Assembly: GCF_020510565.1 (NCBI RefSeq)
Contig: NZ_CP075189.1
Coordinates: 3,084,501 to 3,148,500, forward strand
DNA length: 64,000 nucleotides
Direction of reading: 5' to 3'
Origin: Ferribacterium limneticum
Lineage (GTDB): Bacteria; Pseudomonadota; Gammaproteobacteria; Burkholderiales; Rhodocyclaceae
The notes under the pieces were generated by a model. That model saw only the letters and a list, made by a program, of their open reading frames with translations, was not told the DNA's origin and did not search any database. Made by a program: the position numbers and the translations under genes. Shown here one piece after another: positions 54,136-62,952 of this stretch (position 1 is its first letter; each line of letters opens with the position of its first letter).

Positions 54136-55041
54136 TTAGTTTTTCCTGCGCCGAATTGCTGCAACACCAAGAAGCCCCATTCCAAGCAGGGCAAGACTCG
54201 CGGGCTCCGGAACATCGTTCGTGGACGCCGGATCCCGTGCCCAAACTGAAATGTATGAAATCGCTTGAGCCGCTCCGTGAGGGTTGGTGAAATCGTCAGT
54301 ATTCCAGTCGCCAGCGAAAGAATAGGGTGTTACAAAATCAAATCCCGTCAAACCTTGGCCAAGAATATTGAAATTGAAATCGTAAACAGCGAATCCATCC
54401 TGGCCGGAATGAAGGACAAAAGCCAGATGATCAAACGAATTTCTGCCAAGCACTTCCTGAACTTTCTGGATAATGTCCGTTGTCGTCACCAATACCCATT
54501 CGCCGGCCGTGCAACTAGCGTTGGTGCAGGAAAACTTGACCGTCAAGACCTGCTCGATCAAAGAGTCACCATTCGCATCCTTGGGATTCGACGGATATTC
54601 AACAGCTGTCCATACCCCAAGCTTTTCGTCGTAATTACTTTTGGCCAGCTTGATCCAGCCAGGATCCGTTGCATAGCTATCGCCATCAAGATCAAGCATT
54701 TGATCTGCCGAAGTGGTCAGGAATCTGTTGCCGGTGAGAACCGCTGCATTCTCGCCGTTGAGTAGGCCGTCTCCCTCACGACCGATATTCTCATCGGTTG
54801 AAAGGGTTCCATCGCCATTGACCCCGCCGACTTTAATCGTTCCCTCACAGCCAGTAGCCGCTTGGGAACCCGAAAAAATCACCCCGGCACCATCTACCGG
54901 ACTCGTCTCTATGCTGGTGATCGTGACGCTATCCAGCGTACACGTAGCTGCTTGCGCTGCATTTGCCCAAACCGTGCAGGTCAGCAGAGCAACGGAAAGT
55001 ACAGAGAGGGATTTTGATTTTAGCGATTTCATTTTTTTCAC
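54136..55041 (-). CDS. PEP-CTERM sorting-domain exported protein
   Basis: 301 aa. Signal peptide ends at AQAA (about 32). The C-terminus VPEPASLALLGMGLLGVAAI followed by RRRKN is a PEP-CTERM anchor, cut by exosortase EpsH/XrtA in exopolysaccharide-producing bacteria. The body has Cys pairs (CTLDSV ... GCEG; CTNASC). AAGGTG precedes the start. Composition is less GC-rich than most neighbours. Role: probable surface or floc-matrix protein; no enzymatic motif seen. Confidence 0.88.
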   Translation of the reverse strand: MKKMKSLKSKSLSVLSVALLTCTVWANAAQAATCTLDSVTITSIETSPVDGAGVIFSGSQAATGCEGTIKVGGVNGDGTLSTDENIGREGDGLLNGENAAVLTGNRFLTTSADQMLDLDGDSYATDPGWIKLAKSNYDEKLGVWTAVEYPSNPKDANGDSLIEQVLTVKFSCTNASCTAGEWVLVTTTDIIQKVQEVLGRNSFDHLAFVLHSGQDGFAVYDFNFNILGQGLTGFDFVTPYSFAGDWNTDDFTNPHGAAQAISYISVWARDPASTNDVPEPASLALLGMGLLGVAAIRRRKN

Positions 55042-55093
55042 CTTGTGCTTTTCAGAAACCGCATATCGAATTTATCGGTTTCGACAATCACAT

Positions 55094-55109
55094 AGCACAA
55101 CCCGTGCCA
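55094..55109 (-). promoter_or_regulatory. Sigma-54 promoter of the PEP-CTERM gene
   Basis: TGGCACGGGTTGTGCT on the minus strand matches TGGCACG-N4-TTGCW with a single change and correct -24/-12 spacing. It is 53 bp before the start codon. Some PEP-CTERM genes are known to be controlled by RpoN with PrsK/PrsR. Confidence 0.75.
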
Positions 55110-55161
55110 CTTAAAAATCGCATGGAATAAACAACCAGCCGATAAGCCCTCCCAGAGGGCC

Positions 55162-55196
55162 AAAATGGCATTTTCATAAATCAAAAATGGGCATTT
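55162..55196. promoter_or_regulatory. Two palindromes upstream of the sigma-54 promoter
   Basis: AAAATG-G-CATTTT (55162-55174) and AAATG-GG-CATTT (55185-55196), with centres about 22 bp apart and roughly 80-110 bp upstream of the expected start of transcription. Candidate enhancer sites for an RpoN activator such as PrsR (inference). Confidence 0.5.
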
Positions 55197-55251
55197 GTAA
55201 AATAACCCGACATCACAAGGCGATAGGGCGCCCATGCGGCGGAGATCACCG

Positions 55252-56262
55252 CTAGTAGCGCACTCCAGCCGGCGGCACAAACGAATTCAGCACGTGCAAG
55301 TAGGAAGCCCGGGCGAAGGTGCTAGGGTTCGGTGAATTCTGCTGGCTCATCGAGCCTTTCATTTGCGCGACCGAGGTGTACTCGCGCTCGCGCAGCCAGT
55401 TGGTCATGCCTTGCAGGACTTCGCTGAGGGCCTGCGGGCCTTGTTTTAGCAGGGCGCTGGCCATGTGCACGACGTCGGCGCCGGCGAGCAGCATCTTGAG
55501 GGCATCTTGCGCCGTGTGCACGCCGCCGGTGGCGGCCAGCGACAGCTTTGTACTGCCGCGCAGGATGGCGATCCAGCGCATGGCGAGCAGGGTGTCGGCC
55601 GAGGATGACAGCTGCACGCGGTCCACTACGCTGAGCGTTTCCAGATCGATATCGGGCTGGAAGAAGCGGTTGAACAGCGAAATGCCGGCTGCCCCGGCCG
55701 CTTCGGCCTGATGGACGAAATGCGGCAGCGAGGAGAAGAAGGGCGAGAGTTTCATGCCGACCGGAATGCTCACCACGGTCTTCAGTTCCTGCAGCAAGGA
55801 AAGATGATGGTCCTCGATGGCGGCGCCGGAGACCTTGGGGTCGCTTGGCATGTACCAGGCGTTGAGTTCGAGTGCATCGGCGCCGGCCGATTCCAGTTCC
55901 TTGCCCAGTTCGACCCAGCCGTTGAGCGTTGAGCCGTTGAGGCTGGCGACGACGGGGATGGACAGGCGCGACTTGAGGCGCAGGATTTTTTCGAGATAGC
56001 TGTCGAGCCGGCTCTGGTAGTCGTGACCGAAAGGCAGGTGGCCGGCCGATTCGCCGAAGGTGTCGGGATGGACCAGGAAGCGGTCGATCATCCGCTCGTC
56101 GTGGCGGACATCCTCCTCGAACAGCGAATGCATGACGATGGCTGCCGCGCCGGCATCTTCGAGGTGCAGCACGGCGTCGAGGTCATGGCTGAGCGGGCTC
56201 GATGACGGCACCAGCGGGTTCTTGAGGTGCAGGCCGAGGTAGGTCGTGGACAGATCAGGCAT
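55252..56262 (-). CDS. Dihydroorotate dehydrogenase-like protein
   Basis: 336 aa from the ATG overlapping the nifJ stop by 8 bp. TIM-barrel FMN-enzyme pattern: YLGLHLKNPLVPSSSPLS, PVVASLNGSTLNGW, LELNAWYMPSD, LSLAATGGVHTAQDALKMLLAGADVVHMAS. It is the DHOD-like protein usually encoded beside nifJ, not the PyrD of pyrimidine synthesis. Probable flavoenzyme linked to pyruvate:ferredoxin oxidoreductase. Confidence 0.85.
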   Translation of the reverse strand: MPDLSTTYLGLHLKNPLVPSSSPLSHDLDAVLHLEDAGAAAIVMHSLFEEDVRHDERMIDRFLVHPDTFGESAGHLPFGHDYQSRLDSYLEKILRLKSRLSIPVVASLNGSTLNGWVELGKELESAGADALELNAWYMPSDPKVSGAAIEDHHLSLLQELKTVVSIPVGMKLSPFFSSLPHFVHQAEAAGAAGISLFNRFFQPDIDLETLSVVDRVQLSSSADTLLAMRWIAILRGSTKLSLAATGGVHTAQDALKMLLAGADVVHMASALLKQGPQALSEVLQGMTNWLREREYTSVAQMKGSMSQQNSPNPSTFARASYLHVLNSFVPPAGVRY

Positions 56263-59200
56263 TGGGCGCTTCCTTCTTGTCTGCGGCCTCCTGGGCCTCT
56301 TTGACTTTCTCGTCGATGGCAGCTTCGGGCAGCACCATTTCCGAGAGTTCGACATATTCCTGATGGCGCAGGCGGGCGTCCTTGCCGGCTTGGGCCATGA
56401 AGTAGACCGAAGCGTCCGGCTTCAGTCGCTCGAGGATTGTAAAGCGCGCCTCATTACGGGCGAAATCGCTGAACGGGATGCTCGGGGCGGCGCTATCGAC
56501 CGTTAGCGGATTCTCGCCCTGCTGACGCCGGCGCGGGTCGTAGCGGAGCAACGGCCAGTGGCCGGACTTCACGGCCAGATCCTGCTGGCGATGGTTGTTC
56601 GACAGATCGACACCATGCGCAATACACGGGCTGTAGGCGATGATGATCGAGACGCCGGGATAGCTTTCGGCATCGAGGAAGGCCTTCAGCGTATGGACAT
56701 CCTTGGCGCCGTAGGCAACCTGGGCGACGTAGACGTTTTCGTAGTCGATGGCGATGCGCGCCAGATCCTTCTTGCGGTTGGGCTGGCCGCCGGCGGCGAA
56801 CTTGGCGACGGCGCCGCGTGGCGTCGCCTTGGAGTTCTGGCCGCCGGTGTTGGAATAGACCTCGGTATCGAGGACGAGAATATTGACGTCCTCTCCCGAC
56901 GACAGCACATGGTCGAGGCCACCGAAGCCGATGTCGTAGGCCCAGCCATCGCCGCCGATGATCCACACGCTGCGCCGGATCAGGTATTCAGCGACGGCAG
57001 CGAGATGGTCGGCGGCGGGTGTGCCAATGGCCGACAGTTTTGCCTGCAGTTGAGACACCCGTTGACGCTGGTCATGAATGCCGGCTTCACTTGTCTGGTC
57101 TGCATTGAGCAGCGCCTGAACCTGGGCATCGCCGATTTCCAGGGCCATGGCCCGTAACTGCACGCGTGCCGTCTCGGCCAGCTGGTTGGTGGCCAGGCGC
57201 ATGCCGAGACCGAACTCGGCGTTGTCCTCGAACAGCGAATTGCTCCAGGCCGGGCCGCGGCCGTTGGCATCGGTGGTGTACGGCGTGGTCGGCAGGTTGC
57301 CGCCGTAGATCGACGAACAGCCCGTGGCGTTGGCGACCAGCATGCGGTCGCCGAAGAGCTGCGTGGCCAGCCGGATGTACGGCGTTTCGCCGCAACCGAC
57401 GCAGGCGCCGGAAAACTCGAACATCGGCTGCAACAACATCGAGCCGGGAATGGTGTTGCGCTTGGCAACCGTGCGGTCGTAATCGGGCAGCTTGAGGAAG
57501 AAATCCCAGTTTTCAGCTTCCGGTGCGCGCAGCGGGGCCTGTTCGGCCATGTTGAGGGCCTTGCGCGAAACGTTGGACTTGTCGCGAATCGGGCAGACCT
57601 CGACGCACAGTGTGCAGCCCGTGCAATCCTCGGGCGCCACCTGGTAGCTCATCTTCCAGCCGGCCGGGTAATCCTTGCTGCGGATGGCCATGGTCTTGAA
57701 CGTCGCTGGCGCGCTATCGGCAAGTTCGGCCGGGTAAGCCTTGGCGCGGATGGCCGAATGCGGGCAGACAAAAACGCACTTGCCGCACTGCGTGCACAGA
57801 TCGGTTTCGAGGACCGGGATTTGCAGCGCAAGATTGCGCTTTTCGTACTTGGCGGTGCCGGTCGGGAAGGTACCATCGACGGGGAAGACCGACACCGGCA
57901 GGCTGTCGCCCTTGCCGGCGATCATCGGCAGCGTCAACTTGCGAACGAATTCGGAAGCTTGTTGAACGGTGCGTTCGGGAATGCAAATTTCAGAAGCAGC
58001 GAACTCGGCCGGCACTGGCACTTCATGCAGGCAGACCAGGGTCTTGTCGATAGCCTTGTAATTCAGCTCGGCGATGCGCCGGCCCTTGCGGCCGTAGGTC
58101 TTTTCAACAGCATGCTTGATCGCGGCGATGGCCTCGTCCTGCGGCAGGATGCCGGAAATGGCGAAGAAGCAGGTCTGCATGACCGTGTTGATGCGCCGGC
58201 CCATGTCGGCTTCGAGAGCGACCTGATAGGCGTCGATGACATGAAAGCGAATGCGCTTGGCGATCATCTGCTGCTGCATGGCAACTGGCAGCGTCGCCCA
58301 AACCTTGTCGGCCGGGAGCGGCGAGTTGAGCAGAAAGACGGCGCCCGGCGCGGCGTGGGCCAGCAGGTCGTGGGTTTCCAGGAACAGCGGCTGGTGGCAG
58401 GCGATGAACTTGGCGTCGCCCTCACCGGTCAGGTAGGTGGCGCGGATCGGCTGCGAGCCGAAGCGCAGGTGCGAGACGGTCATCGCTCCCGACTTTTTCG
58501 AGTCGTATACGAAATAGCCTTGCGCGTGCAGATCGGTTTCGTCGCCGATGATCTTGATCGAATTCTTGTTGGCCGAAACGGTGCCGTCCGAACCCAGGCC
58601 ATAGAACACGGCGCCGAAGGTCTGGCGCACGGCATCGGTGCGGAAAGCCGGATCGGTGGGCAACGACAGATGCGTTACGTCATCGTTGATGCCGATGGTG
58701 AAGTGGCGCTTGCCCATTCCCACGGTCAACCGGAAAAACACGGCAAAAACCATAGCCGGCGTGAATTCCTTGGAAGCCAGCCCGTAACGCCCGCCGAGCA
58801 CTTTCGGCAAGGTGGCAAAGCGCGGTGACTCGCTACCGACATTTTCGGCCAGCGCAACCAGCACATCCTTGAACAGCGGCTCACCATCGGAGCCCGGCTC
58901 CTTGCAGCGGTCGAGTACGGCAATAGCCTTGGTCGTCACCGGCAAGGCAGCGAGCAGCGCCGCCGGCGCCCACGGGCGGTAAAGGCGAACCTTGAGCAGG
59001 CCGACCTTCTCGCCCTGACGGTTGAGGTGTTCGACCGTCTCCTGCGCTGTTTCCGCTCCCGAGCCCATCATGATGATGACGCGCTCAGCGTCGGGAGCGC
59101 CGACGTAGTCGAACAACTTGTATTGCCGCCCGGTCAGCTCCGCGTAGCGGTCCATGGCCTGCTGGACGACGCCCGGAAAAGCATCGAACCACGGGTTCTG

Positions 59201-59890
59201 CGCTTCGCGGGCCTGGAAGAAGACGTCGGGATTCTGCGAACTGCCGCGCAGCACCGGGTGTTCCGGCGACAGCGAGCGGTGACGCAAGGCGGCGATCAGC
59301 TCCTGCGGCATCATTTTGCGCAGGACGTCGTCGTCGACACCGGTAATCTTCGCCACCTCGTGCGAGGTGCGGAAACCGTCGAAGAAATGCAGCACCGGCA
59401 GGCGGCCGGCCAGCGTCGCGGCCGAGGCGATGGCCGCCATGTCCTGCGCTTCCTGCACCGAATTGGACGAAAGCAGCGCGAAGCCGGTGCCGCGCGTCGC
59501 CATCACATCGGAGTGGTCGCCGAAAATCGACAGCGCGTGCGTCGCGATGGCACGGGCGGCGACGTGGAAGACCGTCGGCGTCAGTTCGCCGGCGATCTTG
59601 TACATATTGGGGATCATCAGCAGCAGGCCCTGCGACGCCGTGAAGGTCGTCGCCAGCGAACCGGCCTGCAGGGCGCCGTGGACAGTGCCGGCGGCGCCAC
59701 CTTCGGACTGCAGTTCGACGACGCGCGGCACGCAGTCCCAGACATTGGTTTTGCCTTGGGCGGCCCATTCGTCGGACAGTTCGCCCATGCCGGACGAGGG
59801 GGTGATCGGGTAAATCGCGATCACTTCGGAAACGCGGTAGGCCACGTTGGCGACGGCTTCATTGCCGTCGATGGTCAGCATCTTGTTCAT
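56255..59890 (-). CDS. nifJ: Pyruvate:ferredoxin (flavodoxin) oxidoreductase
   Basis: 1211 aa, full-length fused PFOR. N-terminal domain AVANVAYRVSEVIAIYPITPSSGMGELSDEWA; ferredoxin domain with CTQCGKCVFVCP and CTGCTLCVEVCP; TPP domain with CVGCGETPY, GCSSIYGGNLPTTPYT and GGDGWAYDIGFGGLDH. It converts pyruvate and CoA to acetyl-CoA and reduced ferredoxin or flavodoxin, suiting anaerobic life or nitrogen fixation. It contains motif copy N (VFFRLTVGMGK). Confidence 0.96.
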   Translation of the reverse strand: MNKMLTIDGNEAVANVAYRVSEVIAIYPITPSSGMGELSDEWAAQGKTNVWDCVPRVVELQSEGGAAGTVHGALQAGSLATTFTASQGLLLMIPNMYKIAGELTPTVFHVAARAIATHALSIFGDHSDVMATRGTGFALLSSNSVQEAQDMAAIASAATLAGRLPVLHFFDGFRTSHEVAKITGVDDDVLRKMMPQELIAALRHRSLSPEHPVLRGSSQNPDVFFQAREAQNPWFDAFPGVVQQAMDRYAELTGRQYKLFDYVGAPDAERVIIMMGSGAETAQETVEHLNRQGEKVGLLKVRLYRPWAPAALLAALPVTTKAIAVLDRCKEPGSDGEPLFKDVLVALAENVGSESPRFATLPKVLGGRYGLASKEFTPAMVFAVFFRLTVGMGKRHFTIGINDDVTHLSLPTDPAFRTDAVRQTFGAVFYGLGSDGTVSANKNSIKIIGDETDLHAQGYFVYDSKKSGAMTVSHLRFGSQPIRATYLTGEGDAKFIACHQPLFLETHDLLAHAAPGAVFLLNSPLPADKVWATLPVAMQQQMIAKRIRFHVIDAYQVALEADMGRRINTVMQTCFFAISGILPQDEAIAAIKHAVEKTYGRKGRRIAELNYKAIDKTLVCLHEVPVPAEFAASEICIPERTVQQASEFVRKLTLPMIAGKGDSLPVSVFPVDGTFPTGTAKYEKRNLALQIPVLETDLCTQCGKCVFVCPHSAIRAKAYPAELADSAPATFKTMAIRSKDYPAGWKMSYQVAPEDCTGCTLCVEVCPIRDKSNVSRKALNMAEQAPLRAPEAENWDFFLKLPDYDRTVAKRNTIPGSMLLQPMFEFSGACVGCGETPYIRLATQLFGDRMLVANATGCSSIYGGNLPTTPYTTDANGRGPAWSNSLFEDNAEFGLGMRLATNQLAETARVQLRAMALEIGDAQVQALLNADQTSEAGIHDQRQRVSQLQAKLSAIGTPAADHLAAVAEYLIRRSVWIIGGDGWAYDIGFGGLDHVLSSGEDVNILVLDTEVYSNTGGQNSKATPRGAVAKFAAGGQPNRKKDLARIAIDYENVYVAQVAYGAKDVHTLKAFLDAESYPGVSIIIAYSPCIAHGVDLSNNHRQQDLAVKSGHWPLLRYDPRRRQQGENPLTVDSAAPSIPFSDFARNEARFTILERLKPDASVYFMAQAGKDARLRHQEYVELSEMVLPEAAIDEKVKEAQEAADKKEAPNA
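58720..58752 (+). repeat. Dispersed motif, copy N (inside nifJ)
   Basis: CCACGGTCAACCGGAAAAAC then GGCAAAAACC. nifJ is on the minus strand; in its sense the copy encodes FFRLTV. Confidence 0.8.
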
Positions 59891-59923
59891 GTTCAGTCCA
59901 GCCCCGAAATGTGTGCCGCCCAG

Positions 59924-59963
59924 GGAGAGTACTCTCCTCTCCTCTTAATGTTGCGGCGCAACA
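59924..59963. promoter_or_regulatory. Two inverted repeats upstream of nifJ
   Basis: GGAGAGT-ACTCTCC (59924-59937), 34 bp before the start codon, and TGTTGCG-G-CGCAACA (59949-59963). Both are perfect. They look like operators for dimeric regulators; the proteins are not known. Confidence 0.5.
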
Positions 59964-60093
59964 ACCCCATTCTACGCCCGTGTGGCGGGGAGTTATGCCA
60001 TCGGAGACGAAAAAAATGCCTACCAAAACGCCACATGATTGGGCCACCTAAAGCTTTATAATGTCCGGTTTTCAAGTATCTGGACGCCCGACC

Positions 60094-61198
60094 ATGGAAG
60101 CCGAACACATCAACAGCATCTCCTACAAGCTCGACGATCTGGCGCAGCGCGCCGCCGAGCTGCGGAGGTATCTTTGACTACGATCAGAAACGCGAGCGCC
60201 TGACCCTCCTCACCCAGGAGATGGAAGACCCGAAGATCTGGGACGACGCCAAGCGCGCCCAGGAACTCGGGCGCGAGAAGAAATCGCTGGAAAACATCGT
60301 GCTGGTGCTCGAAGAAGTCCAGTCCGGCCTCGACGACGGCCGCGAACTGTTCGACATGGGCAAGGAAGATGGCGACGAAGAGACGCTGCTTTCAGTCGAG
60401 GCCGATAACGCCGCAATCGAAGCCAAGGTCGCCGCCCTCGAATTCCGCCGCATGTTCAACAATCCGATGGACCCCAGCCCCTGCTTCCTGGAAATCCAGG
60501 CCGGCGCCGGCGGTACCGAAGCCCAGGACTGGGCCTCGATGCTGTTGCGCATGTATTTGAAATATGGCGAGAAAAAAGGGTTCGCCGTGGAAGTCATGGA
60601 AGAATCCGAAGGTGAAGTCGCCGGCATCAAGGGCGCCACCGTCAAGTTCACCGGCGACTACGCCTACGGCACGCTGCGCACCGAAACCGGCATCCACCGC
60701 TTGGTCCGCAAATCACCGTTCGACTCGGCCGCCCGCCGCCACACCTCGTTCACCAGCATCTTCGTCTTCCCCGAAGTCGATGATTCGATCGAGATCAACA
60801 TCAATCCGTCCGACGTCCGCACCGACACCTACCGCGCTTCCGGCGCCGGCGGTCAGCACATCAACAAGACCGACTCCGCCGTGCGTCTGACCCACGTCCC
60901 GACCGGCATCGTTGTCCAGTGCCAGAACGACCGTTCGCAGCACCGCAACCGCGACGAAGCCTGGCAAATGCTGCGCGCCCGCATCTACGAGTTCGAACTG
61001 CGCAAGCAACAGGCCGAACAGCAGAAACTCGAAGATGCCAAGTCGGACATCGGCTGGGGCCACCAAATCCGCTCCTACGTGCTCGACCAGAGCCGTATCA
61101 AGGATCTGCGCACCAACCACGAAACCGGCAACACGCAAGGTGTCCTCGATGGCGATCTCGATCCGTTCATCGAAGCCAGCCTGAAACAGGGCGTTTAA
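60094..61198 (+). CDS. prfB: Peptide chain release factor 2, with programmed +1 frameshift
   Basis: The coding region is joined 60094-60174 and 60176-61198. After 27 codons the frame meets CTT TGA C (60172-60178), preceded by a GGAGG-like stretch, the classic RF2 self-regulating shift site; skipping one base gives DYDQKRERL and the rest. The SPF specificity tripeptide ([14 protein letters not shown]) and GGQ ([13 protein letters not shown]) are present. Recognises UGA/UAA stops. Not a pseudogene. Confidence 0.95.
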
Positions 61199-61216
61199 GC
61201 AGGCGGTGAGTCAGCC

Positions 61217-62464
61217 ATGACTCGCCTCCTTGCCTGGCTGGCCGGCACGCTGCTACTGCTCGGGCTGGCCATCGGTGGGCTGTTGCTGGCCGCGCTCGAC
61301 GGCAAACCGCTGGTCGAGCGTAGCGAAACCATCTCGCAGGCCGCCGTCAATCAGGCGCGCTGGCTGTTTCACACCAACGATCCGCGCCGCCTGCAGTCGG
61401 GCGAAGCACGGCGGACGGCGATCCCCGCGGCACTTATCGATGAAGGCATCAATTATCTGGCCGGCCGCAGCCTGCGTGGCCGCGGCGCCCTGGCGCTCGG
61501 CGAGGAAACGGCCGAAGTCCGCCTCAGCGCACGCGTGCCGCTGCTGCCGGGCGAGCGTTACCTCAATTTGCGCGCCACGTTCCGCGAGGGAAAGGGCGAA
61601 CCGAAAATCGTCGCGGCATCCATGGGCAGTTTGCCGATTCCACCGCAATTCCTTGAATTCATGCTCGCCACTGCCGTTCAGGGCGCCGGCTACGGGCCGG
61701 AATGGACGCTGGCCCGCCAGGCCATCCGCGAATTGATCTTCGACCCGCAGCGTCAGCGCATTGTCGTCGCCTACGTCTGGGAACCGGCCCTGCTCGACCG
61801 CGCCCGGTCCATCGCCTTCAAGCCGGACGATCTGGCTCGCATCCGCTCCGCTCACGAATCGCTGGCCGCCCTGTTCGACCACCACGCACCCGGGCGTCCC
61901 GTTCCGTTGGCCAGCGTCATGCGTACCGTGCTCGACATCAACGGCGCCGATCAGCACGAAAACCGCCGCGCGGCCCTGCTCGTGCTTGGCGTTTACCTGG
62001 CCGAGAAAAACATCGCCTCGCTCATTCCCGAAGCCCGCCAGTGGCCACAGCTTCGCCCCGTGACGCTGATGCTGGCCGGCCGCGGCGATACCGCCCAGCA
62101 CTTCGTGGTTTCGGCCACCCTCGCCGCCTGGGCTGGCGAACCGGTGGCCGACGCCATCGGCGTCTACAAGGAAATGGCCGATGCCCGCCATGGCAGCGGC
62201 TTCTCCTTCGCCGACCTGGCTGCCGACCGGGCCGGCACCCGTTTCGGCGAATTGCTCAACCGCAACGACTCGCGCCTCAACACGCAACTCGAAAAGGAAT
62301 TGACCGACGGCGACCTCGTCCCCGTCATCAGCGACCTGCCGGAATCGATCAGCGCCGCCGACTTCCGGCGCCAGTTCGGCAACACGAGCAGCCCGGCCTA
62401 TCGGCAACTGACGGCGGAAATCGAACGCCGCCTCGATGCCCTGCCGCTCTATAAACCGGAGTGA
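61217..62464 (+). CDS. Conserved hypothetical protein with N-terminal membrane anchor
   Basis: 415 aa. One membrane segment (about 5-27, LLAWLAGTLLLLGLAIGGLLLAAL) is followed by a periplasmic part of mixed composition. No known domain recognised. Follows prfB by 18 bp and is probably co-transcribed with it and the cupin gene. Confidence 0.75.
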   Translation: MTRLLAWLAGTLLLLGLAIGGLLLAALDGKPLVERSETISQAAVNQARWLFHTNDPRRLQSGEARRTAIPAALIDEGINYLAGRSLRGRGALALGEETAEVRLSARVPLLPGERYLNLRATFREGKGEPKIVAASMGSLPIPPQFLEFMLATAVQGAGYGPEWTLARQAIRELIFDPQRQRIVVAYVWEPALLDRARSIAFKPDDLARIRSAHESLAALFDHHAPGRPVPLASVMRTVLDINGADQHENRRAALLVLGVYLAEKNIASLIPEARQWPQLRPVTLMLAGRGDTAQHFVVSATLAAWAGEPVADAIGVYKEMADARHGSGFSFADLAADRAGTRFGELLNRNDSRLNTQLEKELTDGDLVPVISDLPESISAADFRRQFGNTSSPAYRQLTAEIERRLDALPLYKPE

Positions 62465-62466
62465 CG

Positions 62467-62799
62467 ATGTCGGACAACCTGTTTGCCGCAATCCCACGGT
62501 CAACCGGAAAAAATGAGCAATTTTCAAATCTGCTCAACCGCCCCGGCCTGCGCATCGAACGCATTGTGTCGACCGGCCAGTGCAGCCCGGAGGGCTTCTG
62601 GTACGACCAGCCCGAGGGTGAATGGGTGGTCGTCCTGCAAGGTCAGGCGACCCTGCGCTTCGAAGACTCGCCGGAACCTGTCCGGCTCAACCCCGGCGAT
62701 TTCATCGACATCGCCCCGCATCGCCGGCATCGGGTGGAGTGGACAGACCCGGAGCAGCCAACGGTCTGGCTGGCCGTTCATTACGCGGCCGAGAAATAA
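62467..62799 (+). CDS. Cupin-domain protein
   Basis: 110 aa from the ATG after GGAGTGACG. Cupin motifs EGEWVVVLQGQATLRFED and LNPGDFIDIAPHRRHRVEWTDP. A metal-binding small cupin; substrate unknown. Its residues 9-20 (IPRSTGKNEQFS) come from a copy of the dispersed motif read in a third way. Confidence 0.85.
   Translation: MSDNLFAAIPRSTGKNEQFSNLLNRPGLRIERIVSTGQCSPEGFWYDQPEGEWVVVLQGQATLRFEDSPEPVRLNPGDFIDIAPHRRHRVEWTDPEQPTVWLAVHYAAEK
62494..62528 (+). repeat. Dispersed motif, copy O (inside the cupin gene)
   Basis: CACGGTCAACCGGAAAAAAT then GCAATTTTCAAAT. Core intact, in frame PRSTGKNE. Confidence 0.8.
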
Positions 62800-62952
62800 G
62801 TATCCGGCAAACAAATCCCGTCGTGGCTGTTCGCCAGGTCACGGACAAGGCTTCCGCGTGGAGATCAAGGCGAAATCGAGCATCGCCGAGATGATGCAGC
62901 CCGGCCCGAGCGCCCGCTCCGGGTGTTCCGGGGGCGCTGGCTGGCTCCTGTT

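Noticed and set aside
60094..60180. In-frame TGA early in prfB, possible pseudogene
   Set aside because: It is the known programmed frameshift site of release factor 2.
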